NCBI GenBank assembly: GCA_013112685.1
Contig: JABFGC010000002.1
Span: 124,001-188,000 of the forward strand
Length of the DNA: 64,000 nucleotides
From: Chloroflexota bacterium
GTDB lineage: Bacteria > Chloroflexota > Anaerolineae > Anaerolineales > Villigracilaceae
Direction of reading: 5' to 3'
Of the stretch, positions 40,307 through 49,267 are shown in pieces. The position numbers and the translations under genes were made by a program. The notes beneath the pieces are model-generated. The model had not been told where the DNA came from and did no database searches. It saw only the letters and a program-made list of their open reading frames with translations. Positions within the stretch are counted from its first letter, which is position 1, and each line of letters begins with the position of its first letter.

Positions 40307-41117
40307 ATGGCACGTTACCAAGTGATCCTTGCCTACGATGGCTCCGGGTTTTCCGGCAGTCAGCGGCAGGCGCACTCCCGGACGGTGCAGGGCGAGTTGG
40401 AAAAAGCCCTTCACAAAATCGGCTGGTCCGGCAAGTCCGTATTGATGGCTGGACGGGACCGACACGGGAGTGCATGCAACCGGGCAGGTCGCCGCCTTCG
40501 ATTTCGACGAATGGGCGCACCCGGCGGAGACCCTGCTCCGGGCGCTCAACGCGGAACTGCCCCCCGACCTTGCCGTCCGAAGCCTGCGCCCGGTATCTGC
40601 GGCGTTTCACCCGCGCTTCGATGCCCTCTCGCGGACGTACCGCTACAGGCTGTTCTGTGAACCGATCCGCGACCCGTTACGCGAAAAGTTCGCCTGGCGC
40701 GTACATCCCCCAGTGGATGGCGACGCGCTCAAACAGAACGCTGGAATCTTCCTCGGCACACATGATTTTGCCGCCTTCGGCTCACCGACATCCGAAAATG
40801 GGACGACGGTGCGCACGGTGACAAAATCCGAGTGGAGAAAAAAGCCTGATGGTGAGTGGCAGTTCGAGGTCCGGGCGGATGCGTTTTTGTATCGCATGGT
40901 CAGAAGACTGGTCTTTGTGCAGGTATCCCTTGCGCAGGGAAAAGTTTCGGTGGATGAAGTCCGGCACGCCCTCAAAGGGCGGGGAAAACTTCCCGCCGGG
41001 CTGGCTCCCGCTCACGGGCTGACGCTGGTCGAAGTCGAATATGGATCATCTGGAAAGATATTAAAAAAACGGAGAGACGAAAGTGCAACAAAAGACGTAT
41101 TATCCGAAAGCCGCTGA
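40307..41117 (+). CDS. truA: tRNA pseudouridine synthase TruA (frameshifted)
   Basis: About 269 residues after repair. TruA makes pseudouridine at positions 38-40 of the anticodon stem. The catalytic Asp lies in the GRTDTGVHATGQVAAFDF motif, which is exactly where the frame is broken: the sequence has one extra G in the GGG at 40455-40457. Downstream, SRTYRYRLF, THDFAAFGS and FLYRMVRRLVF are normal. Its end overlaps the rplM start by 35 bases. Placement between rplQ and rplM is common. Confidence 0.93.
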
Positions 41118-41525
41118 CATTCAACGCGACTGGGTTGTCATCAATGCCGAAGGACAGAACCGGGACGCCTTGCCGCGCGCATCGCGCATATTTTGCTTGG
41201 AAAGCACAAGCCCTCCTTCACGCCCGGCGTGGAAATGGGCGACTTTGTGGTGGTGGTCAATTGCGGGCGCGTGACCGTGACCGGAACCAAGACCAAATCG
41301 CGCCTGATTTCCAAGCAGTATCACCGCGTTTCGGGCTACCCCGGCGGCATCAAAAGCATCTCCCTGCGCGACCAGCTCGCCGCCTTTCCCGACCGCGTTC
41401 TGCGCGAGGCGGTATGGGGCATGCCGCCGCACAACCGCATGGGACGCTCGGTGCTCAAGCGTTTGAAACTTTACGCCGGCCCCGAACACCCGCACGGGAT
41501 GCAGAACCCGAAAGTTTTGGAATAA
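41083..41525 (+). CDS. rplM: 50S ribosomal protein L13 (frameshifted)
   Basis: About 147 residues after repair; an early assembly protein of the 50S subunit. It starts at GTG 41083 with GGAGAG upstream and begins MQQKTYYPKAADIQRDW. One base is missing near 41159-41164, where AACCGGGAC should be AACCTGGGAC, giving GQNLGRLAARIAHILLG. The VYHRVSGYPGG-like segment (QYHRVSGYPGGIKS) and HNRMGRSVLKRLKLYAG are intact. rpsI follows. Confidence 0.94.
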
Positions 41526-41539
41526 AGAGGTAAGAGAAT

Positions 41540-41932
41540 ATGGCTCAATACTACGAAGGCATCGGCCGCCGCAAGGCAAGCACCGCCCGCGTGCGCGTCA
41601 CGGCTGGCGCCGGCAAGTTCATCGTCAATGAAAAAGAAGCGGCGTCGTTCTTCTCCCGCTATGGCGATGTGGAAAGCGTCCTACGCCCGTTCACCGCGGT
41701 CGGACAGGAAGCCGGCAAATACGACGTGACCGTGCTGGTCAACGGCGGCGGCGTGGCGGGACAGGTTGAATCCGTCCGCCTCGGCATCGCCCGCGCGCTC
41801 CAGCGCCTCAACGCGGACTGGACAGCCGCCCTGCGCCGGAAGGGCTTGCTCACCCGCGATGCCCGCGTGAAGGAACGCAAGAAGCCCGGTCTCAAGAAAG
41901 CCCGCAAGGCGCCGACCTACACCAAGCGTTAA
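41540..41932 (+). CDS. rpsI: 30S ribosomal protein S9
   Basis: A 130-residue S9 whose C-terminal tail (TYTKR) reaches the P-site tRNA. QYYEGIGRRKASTARVRV and KKPGLKKARKAPTYTKR are the family ends. It closes the ribosomal cluster and is followed by a repeat hairpin with a T-run. Confidence 0.97.
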   Translation: MAQYYEGIGRRKASTARVRVTAGAGKFIVNEKEAASFFSRYGDVESVLRPFTAVGQEAGKYDVTVLVNGGGVAGQVESVRLGIARALQRLNADWTAALRRKGLLTRDARVKERKKPGLKKARKAPTYTKR

Positions 41933-41960
41933 AATATTTCCATTCCGACACACGAAATGG

Positions 41961-42003
41961 TGTAATTGGTAATTCGTAATTACGAATTGCCAATTACGTT
42001 TTT
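41961..42003 (+). repeat. Fold-back repeat, family E (AATTCGTAATTACGAATT), terminator-like
   Basis: A near-perfect AT-rich palindrome (about 41961-41998) centred on ATTCGTAATTACGAAT with AATTGG/CCAATT outer arms, followed by five T. It stands where the terminator of the ribosomal cluster is expected, so a repeat seems to have been adopted as terminator. Confidence 0.7.
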
Positions 42004-42014
42004 AAGGAGAAAGC

Positions 42015-43106
42015 ATGGACTTTTCCCAAATTGCCTCCATCTTCGAGACGCTGCGCCTCGCCCCGCCCTCGAAGTTGACCCTGCTCGAGGGAGCGGAGTT
42101 TACCTCCCGGCATTATCCGCCCACCCCGCCGGACATGGATACGCTGATCCTCGGCATCGGCTCGCAGGAATTGGCTTCGCAGGTGAAGGCGGTGTTGCTA
42201 GCGGTGTATCCGGAAGGGCATAAGGTGTATCTTGTCGAAGGTCGGGTATCGAAAGTCAAGCAGCTTGGCGACCTTCAACCCTCGACTCTTGACCTGCAAC
42301 CTTCAACCTGCCTGTACATTCCTTCATTGGGGGAGGGGACATCCTTCGAGTCCTTTGCCGAGATCGTGGCTCACCTGCGCGCGCCGGATGGATGCCCGTG
42401 GGACAGGGAGCAGACCCATCAAACCCTTCGCAAACACCTGCTCGAAGAATCCTACGAGACTTTGTCCGCGCTGGATGCGAACGATGTGAATGCGATGCGC
42501 GAGGAGTTCGGCGACCTGCTCTTGCAAATTGTATTGAATTCACAAATCGCGTACGAAGCCAAAGAATTCAACTTCACCGAAGTGGTCAAGCACATTTACG
42601 ACAAGATCATCCGCAGGCATCCGCACGTGTTCGGGGATTTGAAACTGGATGGGGTGGAGGGTGTGTTACAGAATTGGGAGAAGTTGAAGGAGAAGGAAAG
42701 AGGAGAGAAAAAGGAAGATAAAGGGATATTGGATGGAGTGCCAGCCGCATTGCCTGCATTGAGTCAGGCGCAGGAATACCAAGAACGCGCCGCGCGGGTC
42801 GGCTTTGACTGGCCCGAGATCGAAGGCGTGCTGGAGAAGATCCGGGAAGAGATCGAGGAGATCAAAACCGCCGCAAACCCGGAGCAGGTCAAAGCGGAAT
42901 TGGGCGATCTGTTCTTCGTACTAGTCAATTTAGCCCGCTGGCGGGACGTGGACGCCGAGTCCGCCCTGCGTGAGGCGAATTTGAAATTCAAAAAACGTTT
43001 TGCTTATGTGGAAAAAAAGGCGAAAGATCAGGGACGCAATCTCTCCGACATGACGCTGGAGGAGATGGATTCGTTTTGGAATGAGGCGAAGAGGTTGGGG
43101 ATGTGA
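42015..43106 (+). CDS. mazG: MazG-like nucleotide pyrophosphohydrolase with short N-terminal domain
   Basis: A 363-residue protein. From about residue 112 it is a two-part MazG (LRAPDGCPWDREQTH, LLEESYETL, EEFGDLLLQIVL; later ELGDLFFVLVNLARW), which hydrolyses NTPs to NMP and pyrophosphate; the EExxE-type metal residues are present. The first 85 residues (TLILGIGSQELASQVKAV) resemble the end of the tetrapyrrole-methylase-like domain of YabN-type fusions but are far too short for it. Residues 86-98 (DLQPSTLDLQPST) are encoded by repeat family F inserted in frame, and KEKERGEKKEDKG looks like another low-complexity insert. AAGGAGAA precedes the ATG. Confidence 0.85.
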   Translation: MDFSQIASIFETLRLAPPSKLTLLEGAEFTSRHYPPTPPDMDTLILGIGSQELASQVKAVLLAVYPEGHKVYLVEGRVSKVKQLGDLQPSTLDLQPSTCLYIPSLGEGTSFESFAEIVAHLRAPDGCPWDREQTHQTLRKHLLEESYETLSALDANDVNAMREEFGDLLLQIVLNSQIAYEAKEFNFTEVVKHIYDKIIRRHPHVFGDLKLDGVEGVLQNWEKLKEKERGEKKEDKGILDGVPAALPALSQAQEYQERAARVGFDWPEIEGVLEKIREEIEEIKTAANPEQVKAELGDLFFVLVNLARWRDVDAESALREANLKFKKRFAYVEKKAKDQGRNLSDMTLEEMDSFWNEAKRLGM

Positions 43107-43207
43107 TGTTAAACAGAATTTGGCACGTAAATCCCTGTTTATCTCCGTTTATCTCTGGTGTGCCTTCTCTTGCGCACTGAAAAGTTCCATTTTTCACAAA
43201 TTGGCTG

Positions 43208-43213
43208 TATAAT
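43208..43213 (+). promoter_or_regulatory. Candidate -10 box of the prenyltransferase gene
   Basis: A perfect TATAAT 55 bases before the ATG at 43269, directly preceded by TG. The -35 position (TTCCAT at 43185-43190, 17-base spacer) is poor. Confidence 0.45.
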
Positions 43214-43268
43214 CCTACATAGTTTATCCAATTATCGCATGATCAATTTGACCCAAGGAGAGAGTACC

Positions 43269-44291
43269 ATGCGCATCAACTTCGCCATGTGGCGCAAAGC
43301 CTCTTGGCAGCTCATCAAAATGGACGACAAAAAAGAGTGGGACGCGCTCGATGTCGTTTCCAAATGGCTGATCGCCACCCGTTCCGCCGTGACGCTGGTC
43401 ACGGTCTATTCCTGCGTTATCGCCGGCATCCTCGCCGCCCGCGACGGGACCTTCGACTGGCTCACGTTCATCATCGTCACCCTCGGTTTGTTCATCGCAC
43501 ACGGCACGAACAACATCCTCAACGACTACACCGACTTCAACCGCGGCGTGGACAAGGACAACTACTTCCGCGCGCAGTACGGCGTGCATCCGCTTGTGCA
43601 AAATTTCTGGGATACCAAAACCTCCATCCGCTGGTTCATCGTGAGCGGCGCGCTGGCGGTTCTGGCGGGCGTCTATGCCCTGTTCCGCACGGATTTTTCA
43701 CCCGTCACCTTCATCCTCTTCGGGTTTGGCGCGCTCGTCCTGCTCGCCTACACCTATCCCTTCAAGTATTGGGGGCTTGGCGAATTCATGATCTTCCTCA
43801 TCTGGGGACCCATCACGATCGCCGGTGTGTATTTCGTCCTCACCGGCGTTTGGAACTGGAACGTTGTCATCGCGGGCGTTCCCTTCGGGCTGAGCGTTGC
43901 CAGCATCAACGTTGCCAAACACATAGACAAGCGCGAAGACGACCAAGCCAAAGGCGTCGGCACGTTTCCCGTCCGCGTGGGGGAGGCAACCGCCCGCCGC
44001 GTGAATCAAGCCGCCATCGTGTTGATCTATCTGGTCATCGCTTATCTTGTCTTTGTGCCGCGCTACTTCACCCCTGCCATGCTCATCGTCCTCCTTGCCT
44101 ACAAAGAGGCGTTGACCGCCCTCAAGGTGATGAACCACCCCAAGCCCGCCCAACCGCCCGAAGGCTGGCCCGCTTGGCCCGTGTGGTTCTCCGGCTTTGC
44201 CTTCCAGCACAACCGCAGGTTCGGCGGCTTGCTCATCCTCGGTCTCATCGCGGATGCGTTGCTGCGCCACTTTGTGCCAGCGTTCTGGTGA
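43269..44291 (+). CDS. UbiA-family prenyltransferase (MenA-like)
   Basis: A 340-residue membrane protein with about eight or nine transmembrane helices. The first Asp-rich motif is NDYTDFNRGVDKDN and the second is DKREDDQAKGVGT; together they bind the prenyl diphosphate through Mg. The pattern is closest to MenA (dihydroxynaphthoate prenyltransferase of menaquinone synthesis), but other aromatic acceptors are possible. The ATG 43269 has AAGGAGAGAG before it; an upstream in-frame TTG or ATG lies before the -10 box. No other quinone genes are in this window. Confidence 0.82.
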   Translation: MRINFAMWRKASWQLIKMDDKKEWDALDVVSKWLIATRSAVTLVTVYSCVIAGILAARDGTFDWLTFIIVTLGLFIAHGTNNILNDYTDFNRGVDKDNYFRAQYGVHPLVQNFWDTKTSIRWFIVSGALAVLAGVYALFRTDFSPVTFILFGFGALVLLAYTYPFKYWGLGEFMIFLIWGPITIAGVYFVLTGVWNWNVVIAGVPFGLSVASINVAKHIDKREDDQAKGVGTFPVRVGEATARRVNQAAIVLIYLVIAYLVFVPRYFTPAMLIVLLAYKEALTALKVMNHPKPAQPPEGWPAWPVWFSGFAFQHNRRFGGLLILGLIADALLRHFVPAFW

Positions 44292-44309
44292 CGCGGAATT
44301 AATTTTGCG

Positions 44310-45110
44310 CTACGCCAGTTTCAGGTCGGCGATTTCCAGCCATGCGGGTTCGGGGTTCTCCAACACTCCGAACCCGATTTTTCCTTCGGGGGTAAATGCC
44401 GCAAACTGATTGTCAATCCAGATGACCAGCCCCAGCGGCCGATTCGGACTTACCGGTGACTCGAACACCCGCGCCTCGTCCACCTGCCAGACCACGCGCT
44501 TCGGACTCCATTCGAGCTGGTAACTGTGCCATTGAGCGACATCCACGCCGTCATGGACTCCGGGAGTTTGCTCCCGATGTTCTGCAATATCCAAACCGTC
44601 TTCTTGAATGATTCTTCCCAGCATTCGCCGCGTCGTCTTTGCGGAGAAGGGCAATACCAACCCGGCGGGAATCAGGGATGCGTGAAATTTCGGCGAACGG
44701 AAGGACTGGGCAAGAAACCCATTCCCCGGTAACGGTAGTCGAGCAGCGGACTCATGACGCCGCCTACCGGGACTACCTTGGAACGACAGATAATTTTCCG
44801 GCGAGGCGAAGAAAAACCACGCCGCATTTGGCAGGGTAGGCAGGCGAAAACGTTTCCCGCCAAAGCCCAGCGACATGCCGAAGGGGTCGTTCCAAATGCC
44901 GAATCCCCAGGTCCCGGGGAGGGAACGGCTCGAGACTCTGGCGCGCAGGCTCAAAGTCAGGGAATGATGCGGGAACTGCCTGCGAGGCAGACCAAAATAA
45001 TCGTCCATCTGCGCAAACCGGTAGGCGGACGAGTCCCCGGCGGGGATTTTCAAGAGATAGCCGTTCCCGGTCTTTTCGACGCTTGCGTCTGGAGTTGTGC
45101 GCGACTTCAT
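44310..45110 (-). CDS. Hypothetical protein with probable lectin/GH16-like fold
   Basis: A 266-residue protein without signal peptide. The C-terminal half (HSYQLEWSPKRVVWQVDEARVFE, then PLGLVIWIDNQFAAF) has the beta-sandwich pattern of concanavalin A-like domains and glycoside hydrolase family 16. The middle (GNGFLAQSFRSPKF) fits a related Chloroflexota group that I recall but cannot check. Catalytic residues of GH16 (ExDxxE) are not seen, so binding rather than hydrolysis is possible. The start codon is uncertain. It is convergent with the prenyltransferase gene, with only 18 bases between them. Confidence 0.6.
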   Translation of the reverse strand: MKSRTTPDASVEKTGNGYLLKIPAGDSSAYRFAQMDDYFGLPRRQFPHHSLTLSLRARVSSRSLPGTWGFGIWNDPFGMSLGFGGKRFRLPTLPNAAWFFFASPENYLSFQGSPGRRRHESAARLPLPGNGFLAQSFRSPKFHASLIPAGLVLPFSAKTTRRMLGRIIQEDGLDIAEHREQTPGVHDGVDVAQWHSYQLEWSPKRVVWQVDEARVFESPVSPNRPLGLVIWIDNQFAAFTPEGKIGFGVLENPEPAWLEIADLKLA

Positions 45111-45111
45111 C

Positions 45112-45148
45112 TTTCAACCTTCAACCTTCAACCTGCAACCTTCACCCC
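45112..45148 (+). repeat. Short degenerate repeat, family F (CAACCTTCAACCT)
   Basis: Tandem CAACCTTCAACCTTCAACCTGCAACCTTC-type heptamer repeats lie between the two minus-strand genes, covering the stop region of the EamA transporter. The same repeat is inside mazG at 42266-42312. Confidence 0.8.
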
Positions 45149-46029
45149 TGCCGATTCACCAGCCACACCCCGAAGAGGATGACTGCGCCGCCGACGATGG
45201 AAGCGAGCGTGACCTGCTCGTTCAAAACGATTGCCGCGACGATCATGCTCGACGGCGGTTCGAGGAAAAGGAACGCGCCCGACTGTGCGGCAGGCAGTTG
45301 ACTGAGCACGTCGAACCAGGCGATGTAAGCAAGACCGGTGGTGAAGACGCCGAGATAGATCAACGACCACCAGCCGCGCGCATCGAGTTGCGGAAGTTCT
45401 GCGTAGCGCCCCTGCGCGACGAACGCCGCAGAGGTGAGAAGCCAGCCGATGGTCATTACCCAGAAGGTCATGCGCGTGGAGGGATGATCCCGCAGCCCGC
45501 GCCGCGAGAGGATGGAGAACACTGCCCAGTTGACCGAACTGATGAGGATGAGCACGTCGCCCGGCGCGCCGAATTTGCCGATGCGGACCGAGCCGAGATC
45601 GCCCTTGCTGACCACGACGATCACGCCGACCATTGCCAGCGCGATGCCGGAGATTTGGAGGAGCGTCAGTTTTTCTTTGAGCGCCAGCCAGCCGAGGATG
45701 CTGAGAAATGCAGGCGTGGTGGCGATGATCCATGCGGTGGTGGTGGCTTGGGAGGTTTGCAGTCCGTTCGATTGCAGCCACTGATGGAAGGTGATGCCCA
45801 GAAAACCGAGCAGGGCGAAGTACAGCCACTCGTGCCCTTTGGGGAACGCGAACTGTTTGCGCATCAGCACCGCCGCAAAGAGGATGGGAATACCGATGGC
45901 GAAGCGCACCCACACCACCGAGATGGGGGAGATTTGCCCGACGGCGATCTTGGTGGCGATGAACGATGCGCCCCAAACGACCACGGCAAACAGGGCTTCG
46001 AGGTAGGGAAGGAGTTTGGTTTTGGGCAT
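45142..46029 (-). CDS. EamA/DMT-family transporter
   Basis: A 295-residue inner-membrane protein with about ten helices in two EamA repeats (WGASFIATKIAV in the first; SAAQSGAFLFLEP-type segment in the second). Members export or import small metabolites such as amino acids or nucleotides; the substrate cannot be told. I chose ATG 46029 (MPKTKLLPYLEAL) because the longer frame only adds low-complexity residues. TATAAT at 46062-46057 (minus) is a candidate -10 box. The last residues lie within repeat family F. Confidence 0.85.
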   Translation of the reverse strand: MPKTKLLPYLEALFAVVVWGASFIATKIAVGQISPISVVWVRFAIGIPILFAAVLMRKQFAFPKGHEWLYFALLGFLGITFHQWLQSNGLQTSQATTTAWIIATTPAFLSILGWLALKEKLTLLQISGIALAMVGVIVVVSKGDLGSVRIGKFGAPGDVLILISSVNWAVFSILSRRGLRDHPSTRMTFWVMTIGWLLTSAAFVAQGRYAELPQLDARGWWSLIYLGVFTTGLAYIAWFDVLSQLPAAQSGAFLFLEPPSSMIVAAIVLNEQVTLASIVGGAVILFGVWLVNRQG

Positions 46030-46069
46030 GGAGATTCCTGAAAATGAAGATGGGGAATTATAATTCTTG

Positions 46070-46098
46070 TTGACGGTAGCCTTTGAACATTGTACATT
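46070..46098 (+). promoter_or_regulatory. Promoter of the TIR-WD40 gene
   Basis: TTGACG (46070-46075), a 17-base spacer and TACATT (46093-46098), giving a short leader of about 40 bases before the ATG at 46147. Confidence 0.6.
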
Positions 46099-46146
46099 CG
46101 TCAATAAAATTGTTCTGGCAAGTCAGTCTTACAAAAAGGCGGTGTC

Positions 46147-49137
46147 ATGTCTCACATTTTCATCTCGTACTCCCGCAAAGATGCGAAAATCGTCGAGAAA
46201 ATAGTAGATGCCCTCACGGAGAACGACCTCAGACCGTGGATTGATTGGAAAAGCATCCCCAAAGGTGAACAGGTTCAAAGGGAAATTCATCAAGCTATCG
46301 AAGAAGCGGATATTTTTTTATTTTTCATCAGCCCCAAATCGGTTCAATCAAAGTGGTGTGTCAACGAGATTGAACACGCTGCCAAGAACAACAAGCGGAT
46401 TCTTCCCATTGTATTAAAAGATACCAATCCCAACTCCATCCACCCCGAAATCTCAAAACGCAACTGGATTTTCTGTCGTGAGGGAAAAGATGATTTTGAC
46501 AAGGCGATTGAAGAAGCACGTATAACCATTCACACTGATTATGAATGGCTGAAATACCACACAGAATTACAGGTTAAAGCACTGAAGTGGGAACAGAAAA
46601 AAGATGCCAAGGATACAAGCCGTCTCTTGCGGGGAGCCGAATTACGGGAAGCGGAACGAAAACTAAAAGAGATCAACAGCCAAACAGATCCATGGCCGAC
46701 GCCGTTACATGAAGAGTATGTTCGAATGGGCAGGAAACATGAGGACCGGCAACGGAGACGAGTCCTCGTTGGGAGTGGAATTGGCCTATTGGTCATCATG
46801 ATTGTCTCTCTTGTTGCGTGGAGACTGGGAATTTCATCGATCGAGGAAGCCAGGTTGCGTGCCACCGCCCAGGTCGCCGCTCAGAATTCAGATGCGACCG
46901 CCATCGTAGAAGCCAATGCCCGCGCGACTGCGCAATCGAATGCCGAGATCAAAGCAAAGGCTGCTCGCGCGGGGGAGCTCGCAGCGCTCGCAAATGCTCT
47001 ACTCAAGACCCAGCCAAATATCGCGTTTCTCCTGAGCGTAGAAGCATTTAACATGCAGGACATATATGAGACTCGCAACGTTTTGTTGAAGAGCGCACAA
47101 TCACATCCGCATTTGATGCAATATTCTTATAATGGAGAGCTTGCAAGAAATATTCTTGCCTTCAGCCCGGATGGAAAGTATCTGGCGTCAACAGGCTCAT
47201 CGATTGGCGATCCGCTTGTTTTGAGAGATGCAAGCACTCATAACCTTGTCGATCAACTGGTTCTCAGTGATTTTTCTTCGTTTTCGAGCATAACATTTAG
47301 CCCAGACGGAAACCTCCTGGCCGCAGCCTCGGACTTGGATGGATCCATTACCCTATGGGATATAGACACGCGTCAACAGATCGGCCAGATACTGAATGAC
47401 AATCAGGATTATGTTGATACAATAGCATTTAGCCCGGATGGAAAGATCCTGGCATCTGGGAGCGAAGATAAAGTTGTATTATGGGATGTTGCCAAACGTC
47501 AAGCTATCGGGCAACCCATCATGATACCATCCGAATGTTTCCCTTTAGATAGCTTAGTTTTTAGTTCAGACAGCAAGTTGTTGCTTGCAGCCATCGGTGT
47601 GAGGGATAATCAGTTCAGAATCTTTGGATGGGGTTTAGACACACGTCAGGAAGAGAGTTTGCCATTAGAGTTGAACAATGATTCATATTTTGTTCCGGGG
47701 GTCATGGTTTTCAGCCCTGAAAACGGGTTTATGGCAGCAAATGATGTAGATGGCGATAAGATATATTTTTGGAACTTGAATAATCTATCCCTGATTGGGC
47801 AATTAACAGTCGGTTTTGAGGGCATAATTGCGAGTATGGCTGTATCTCCAGATGGGAAAATTTTGGCAACCGGTTATTCTGACAAAACCATCAAGTTATG
47901 GGATCTGGAACGGATGCAATTGCTTGACGATGCGCTTCTCGCGGCGCATACTGGTAGCGTGACAAGCCTGGCGTTCAGCCCGGATGGCAAGACCTTGGTA
48001 TCTGGAAGCAGTGACCTGACATACAATGATTATTCCCAGATTTTTTGGGATGTCGAAAGCCGTCAACGAATCAGTCAAGTACTTGCACAAAATACTCCGG
48101 TTAACTCACTTGATAATGGTCTGGCACTAAGTCCAGATGGCAGAATTCTGGCTGTAGCAAATGGCAGTAGTATCTCTTTCTGGGATCTTCCAACACAGCA
48201 GCGCATAGGCATACCTCATGAGGAGCACCAAGCCGGGATCCTCAGCATGGCATTTAGCCCCGATGGAAAACTGATGATTTCTGGCGACCGGAACAACACG
48301 CTCCTCCTCTGGGATGTGCTCGCTCAAAAGGTCATTAGGCAACTTCCAGCCAGCACAATTCTAGACAGTGAATTCTCAGAGGTGGGCTTTAATCCAGATG
48401 GCAAAACATTCGTAGTCGGTTATTCCCTGCCCCACTTGATCAATCCAGATGGTTCGGCTGTTACGTCTGGCCCAGGGCGTAGTTATCCATATATCACGTT
48501 CTGGGACATTTCGACTATGGAACAAACGGGCGAGCCACTTCTGGGTGAAGGTCCCCATTTTGCTTTCAGCCCGGATGGTAAACTGCTTGCATTTCCTCAT
48601 CCACCAGAAGCTGAAGTAGTTATTTGGGATTTAGCGCTGCAAAAGCCGGTTGGTCAACCGATAAGGGGATTCGGGCATGGGTTAGCATTCAGCCCTGATG
48701 GAAAGTTGCTGGCATTGCCCGCCGGAAGCTACCCGTATATTGATCTATGGAACCTGAAAACCAATCAGTTTCTACAACAGCTCACCGGATATGAGGCCTA
48801 TGAGATAAGTTTCAGTCCAGGTGGTATGATTCTGGCATCATCATCTTCTGAGGGCATTCATTTGTGGGATTTGATGAGCGGCAAAACAATCGGTGATCCA
48901 CTGACCCTGCCAGGCTCTTCTGGTTCCTATCATTTGCTAATTACGCCTGATGGCGAAACTCTGGTGGCCTCTGCCGGCGCTTACGATCCTATTATGTTGT
49001 GGCACATCAGCCCCGAAGCATGGATCTCCGTGAATTGCCAGCGTGCCGGCCGCAATTTCACCCAAACCGAATGGGCTCAGTACTTCTCTAACGAATCTTA
49101 CCGTATCACCTGCCCTCAATGGCCCGCTGGAGAGTAA
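46147..49137 (+). CDS. TIR domain-transmembrane-WD40 protein
   Basis: A 996-residue protein. The TIR domain (1-130) has FISYSRKD at its start, a WIDWKSIPKGEQ BB-loop and WCVNE at 70-74, where Glu74 matches the catalytic Glu of NAD-cleaving TIR domains. An adaptor (LLRGAELREAERKL, PTPLHEEYVRMGRK) leads to one transmembrane helix (about 206-226), an Ala-rich coiled coil and a helical segment (ELAALANALLKTQPN). About 14 WD40 repeats follow, recognised by FSPDGKxLAS and LWD, enough for two seven-bladed propellers. No NTPase domain separates TIR from WD40. The gene is visibly AT-richer than its neighbours, and lies beside a restriction-gene fragment; this suggests transfer and a defence or stress role, which is inference. 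Confidence 0.9.
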   Translation: MSHIFISYSRKDAKIVEKIVDALTENDLRPWIDWKSIPKGEQVQREIHQAIEEADIFLFFISPKSVQSKWCVNEIEHAAKNNKRILPIVLKDTNPNSIHPEISKRNWIFCREGKDDFDKAIEEARITIHTDYEWLKYHTELQVKALKWEQKKDAKDTSRLLRGAELREAERKLKEINSQTDPWPTPLHEEYVRMGRKHEDRQRRRVLVGSGIGLLVIMIVSLVAWRLGISSIEEARLRATAQVAAQNSDATAIVEANARATAQSNAEIKAKAARAGELAALANALLKTQPNIAFLLSVEAFNMQDIYETRNVLLKSAQSHPHLMQYSYNGELARNILAFSPDGKYLASTGSSIGDPLVLRDASTHNLVDQLVLSDFSSFSSITFSPDGNLLAAASDLDGSITLWDIDTRQQIGQILNDNQDYVDTIAFSPDGKILASGSEDKVVLWDVAKRQAIGQPIMIPSECFPLDSLVFSSDSKLLLAAIGVRDNQFRIFGWGLDTRQEESLPLELNNDSYFVPGVMVFSPENGFMAANDVDGDKIYFWNLNNLSLIGQLTVGFEGIIASMAVSPDGKILATGYSDKTIKLWDLERMQLLDDALLAAHTGSVTSLAFSPDGKTLVSGSSDLTYNDYSQIFWDVESRQRISQVLAQNTPVNSLDNGLALSPDGRILAVANGSSISFWDLPTQQRIGIPHEEHQAGILSMAFSPDGKLMISGDRNNTLLLWDVLAQKVIRQLPASTILDSEFSEVGFNPDGKTFVVGYSLPHLINPDGSAVTSGPGRSYPYITFWDISTMEQTGEPLLGEGPHFAFSPDGKLLAFPHPPEAEVVIWDLALQKPVGQPIRGFGHGLAFSPDGKLLALPAGSYPYIDLWNLKTNQFLQQLTGYEAYEISFSPGGMILASSSSEGIHLWDLMSGKTIGDPLTLPGSSGSYHLLITPDGETLVASAGAYDPIMLWHISPEAWISVNCQRAGRNFTQTEWAQYFSNESYRITCPQWPAGE

Positions 49138-49146
49138 AATTCCATC

Positions 49147-49227
49147 ATGCCCACCCCCGAAGAACTCGCACGCGAAAACATTGACAAGCAACTAACCGCC
49201 TGCGGTTGGGTATTTCAATTCAGCTAG
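49147..49227 (+). pseudogene. Fragment of a type I restriction enzyme R-subunit-like gene
   Basis: Only 26 codons: MPTPEELARENIDKQLTACG followed by WVFQFS and a stop. The words match the N-terminus of EcoEI-type HsdR/DEAD-helicase proteins (TPEqxARexIDxxLxxAGW). Nothing of the nuclease or helicase follows, so this is a remnant left by a deletion or insertion event. Confidence 0.6.
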
Positions 49228-49267
49228 AACCCCATTCGGTTATAATACACCCCGGAGGCACACCTGA

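Noticed and set aside
44672..44863. Compensating frameshifts in the lectin-fold gene
   Set aside because: The middle segment looked odd, but the frame used gives a plausible continuous protein and the alternative frame shows no better similarity.
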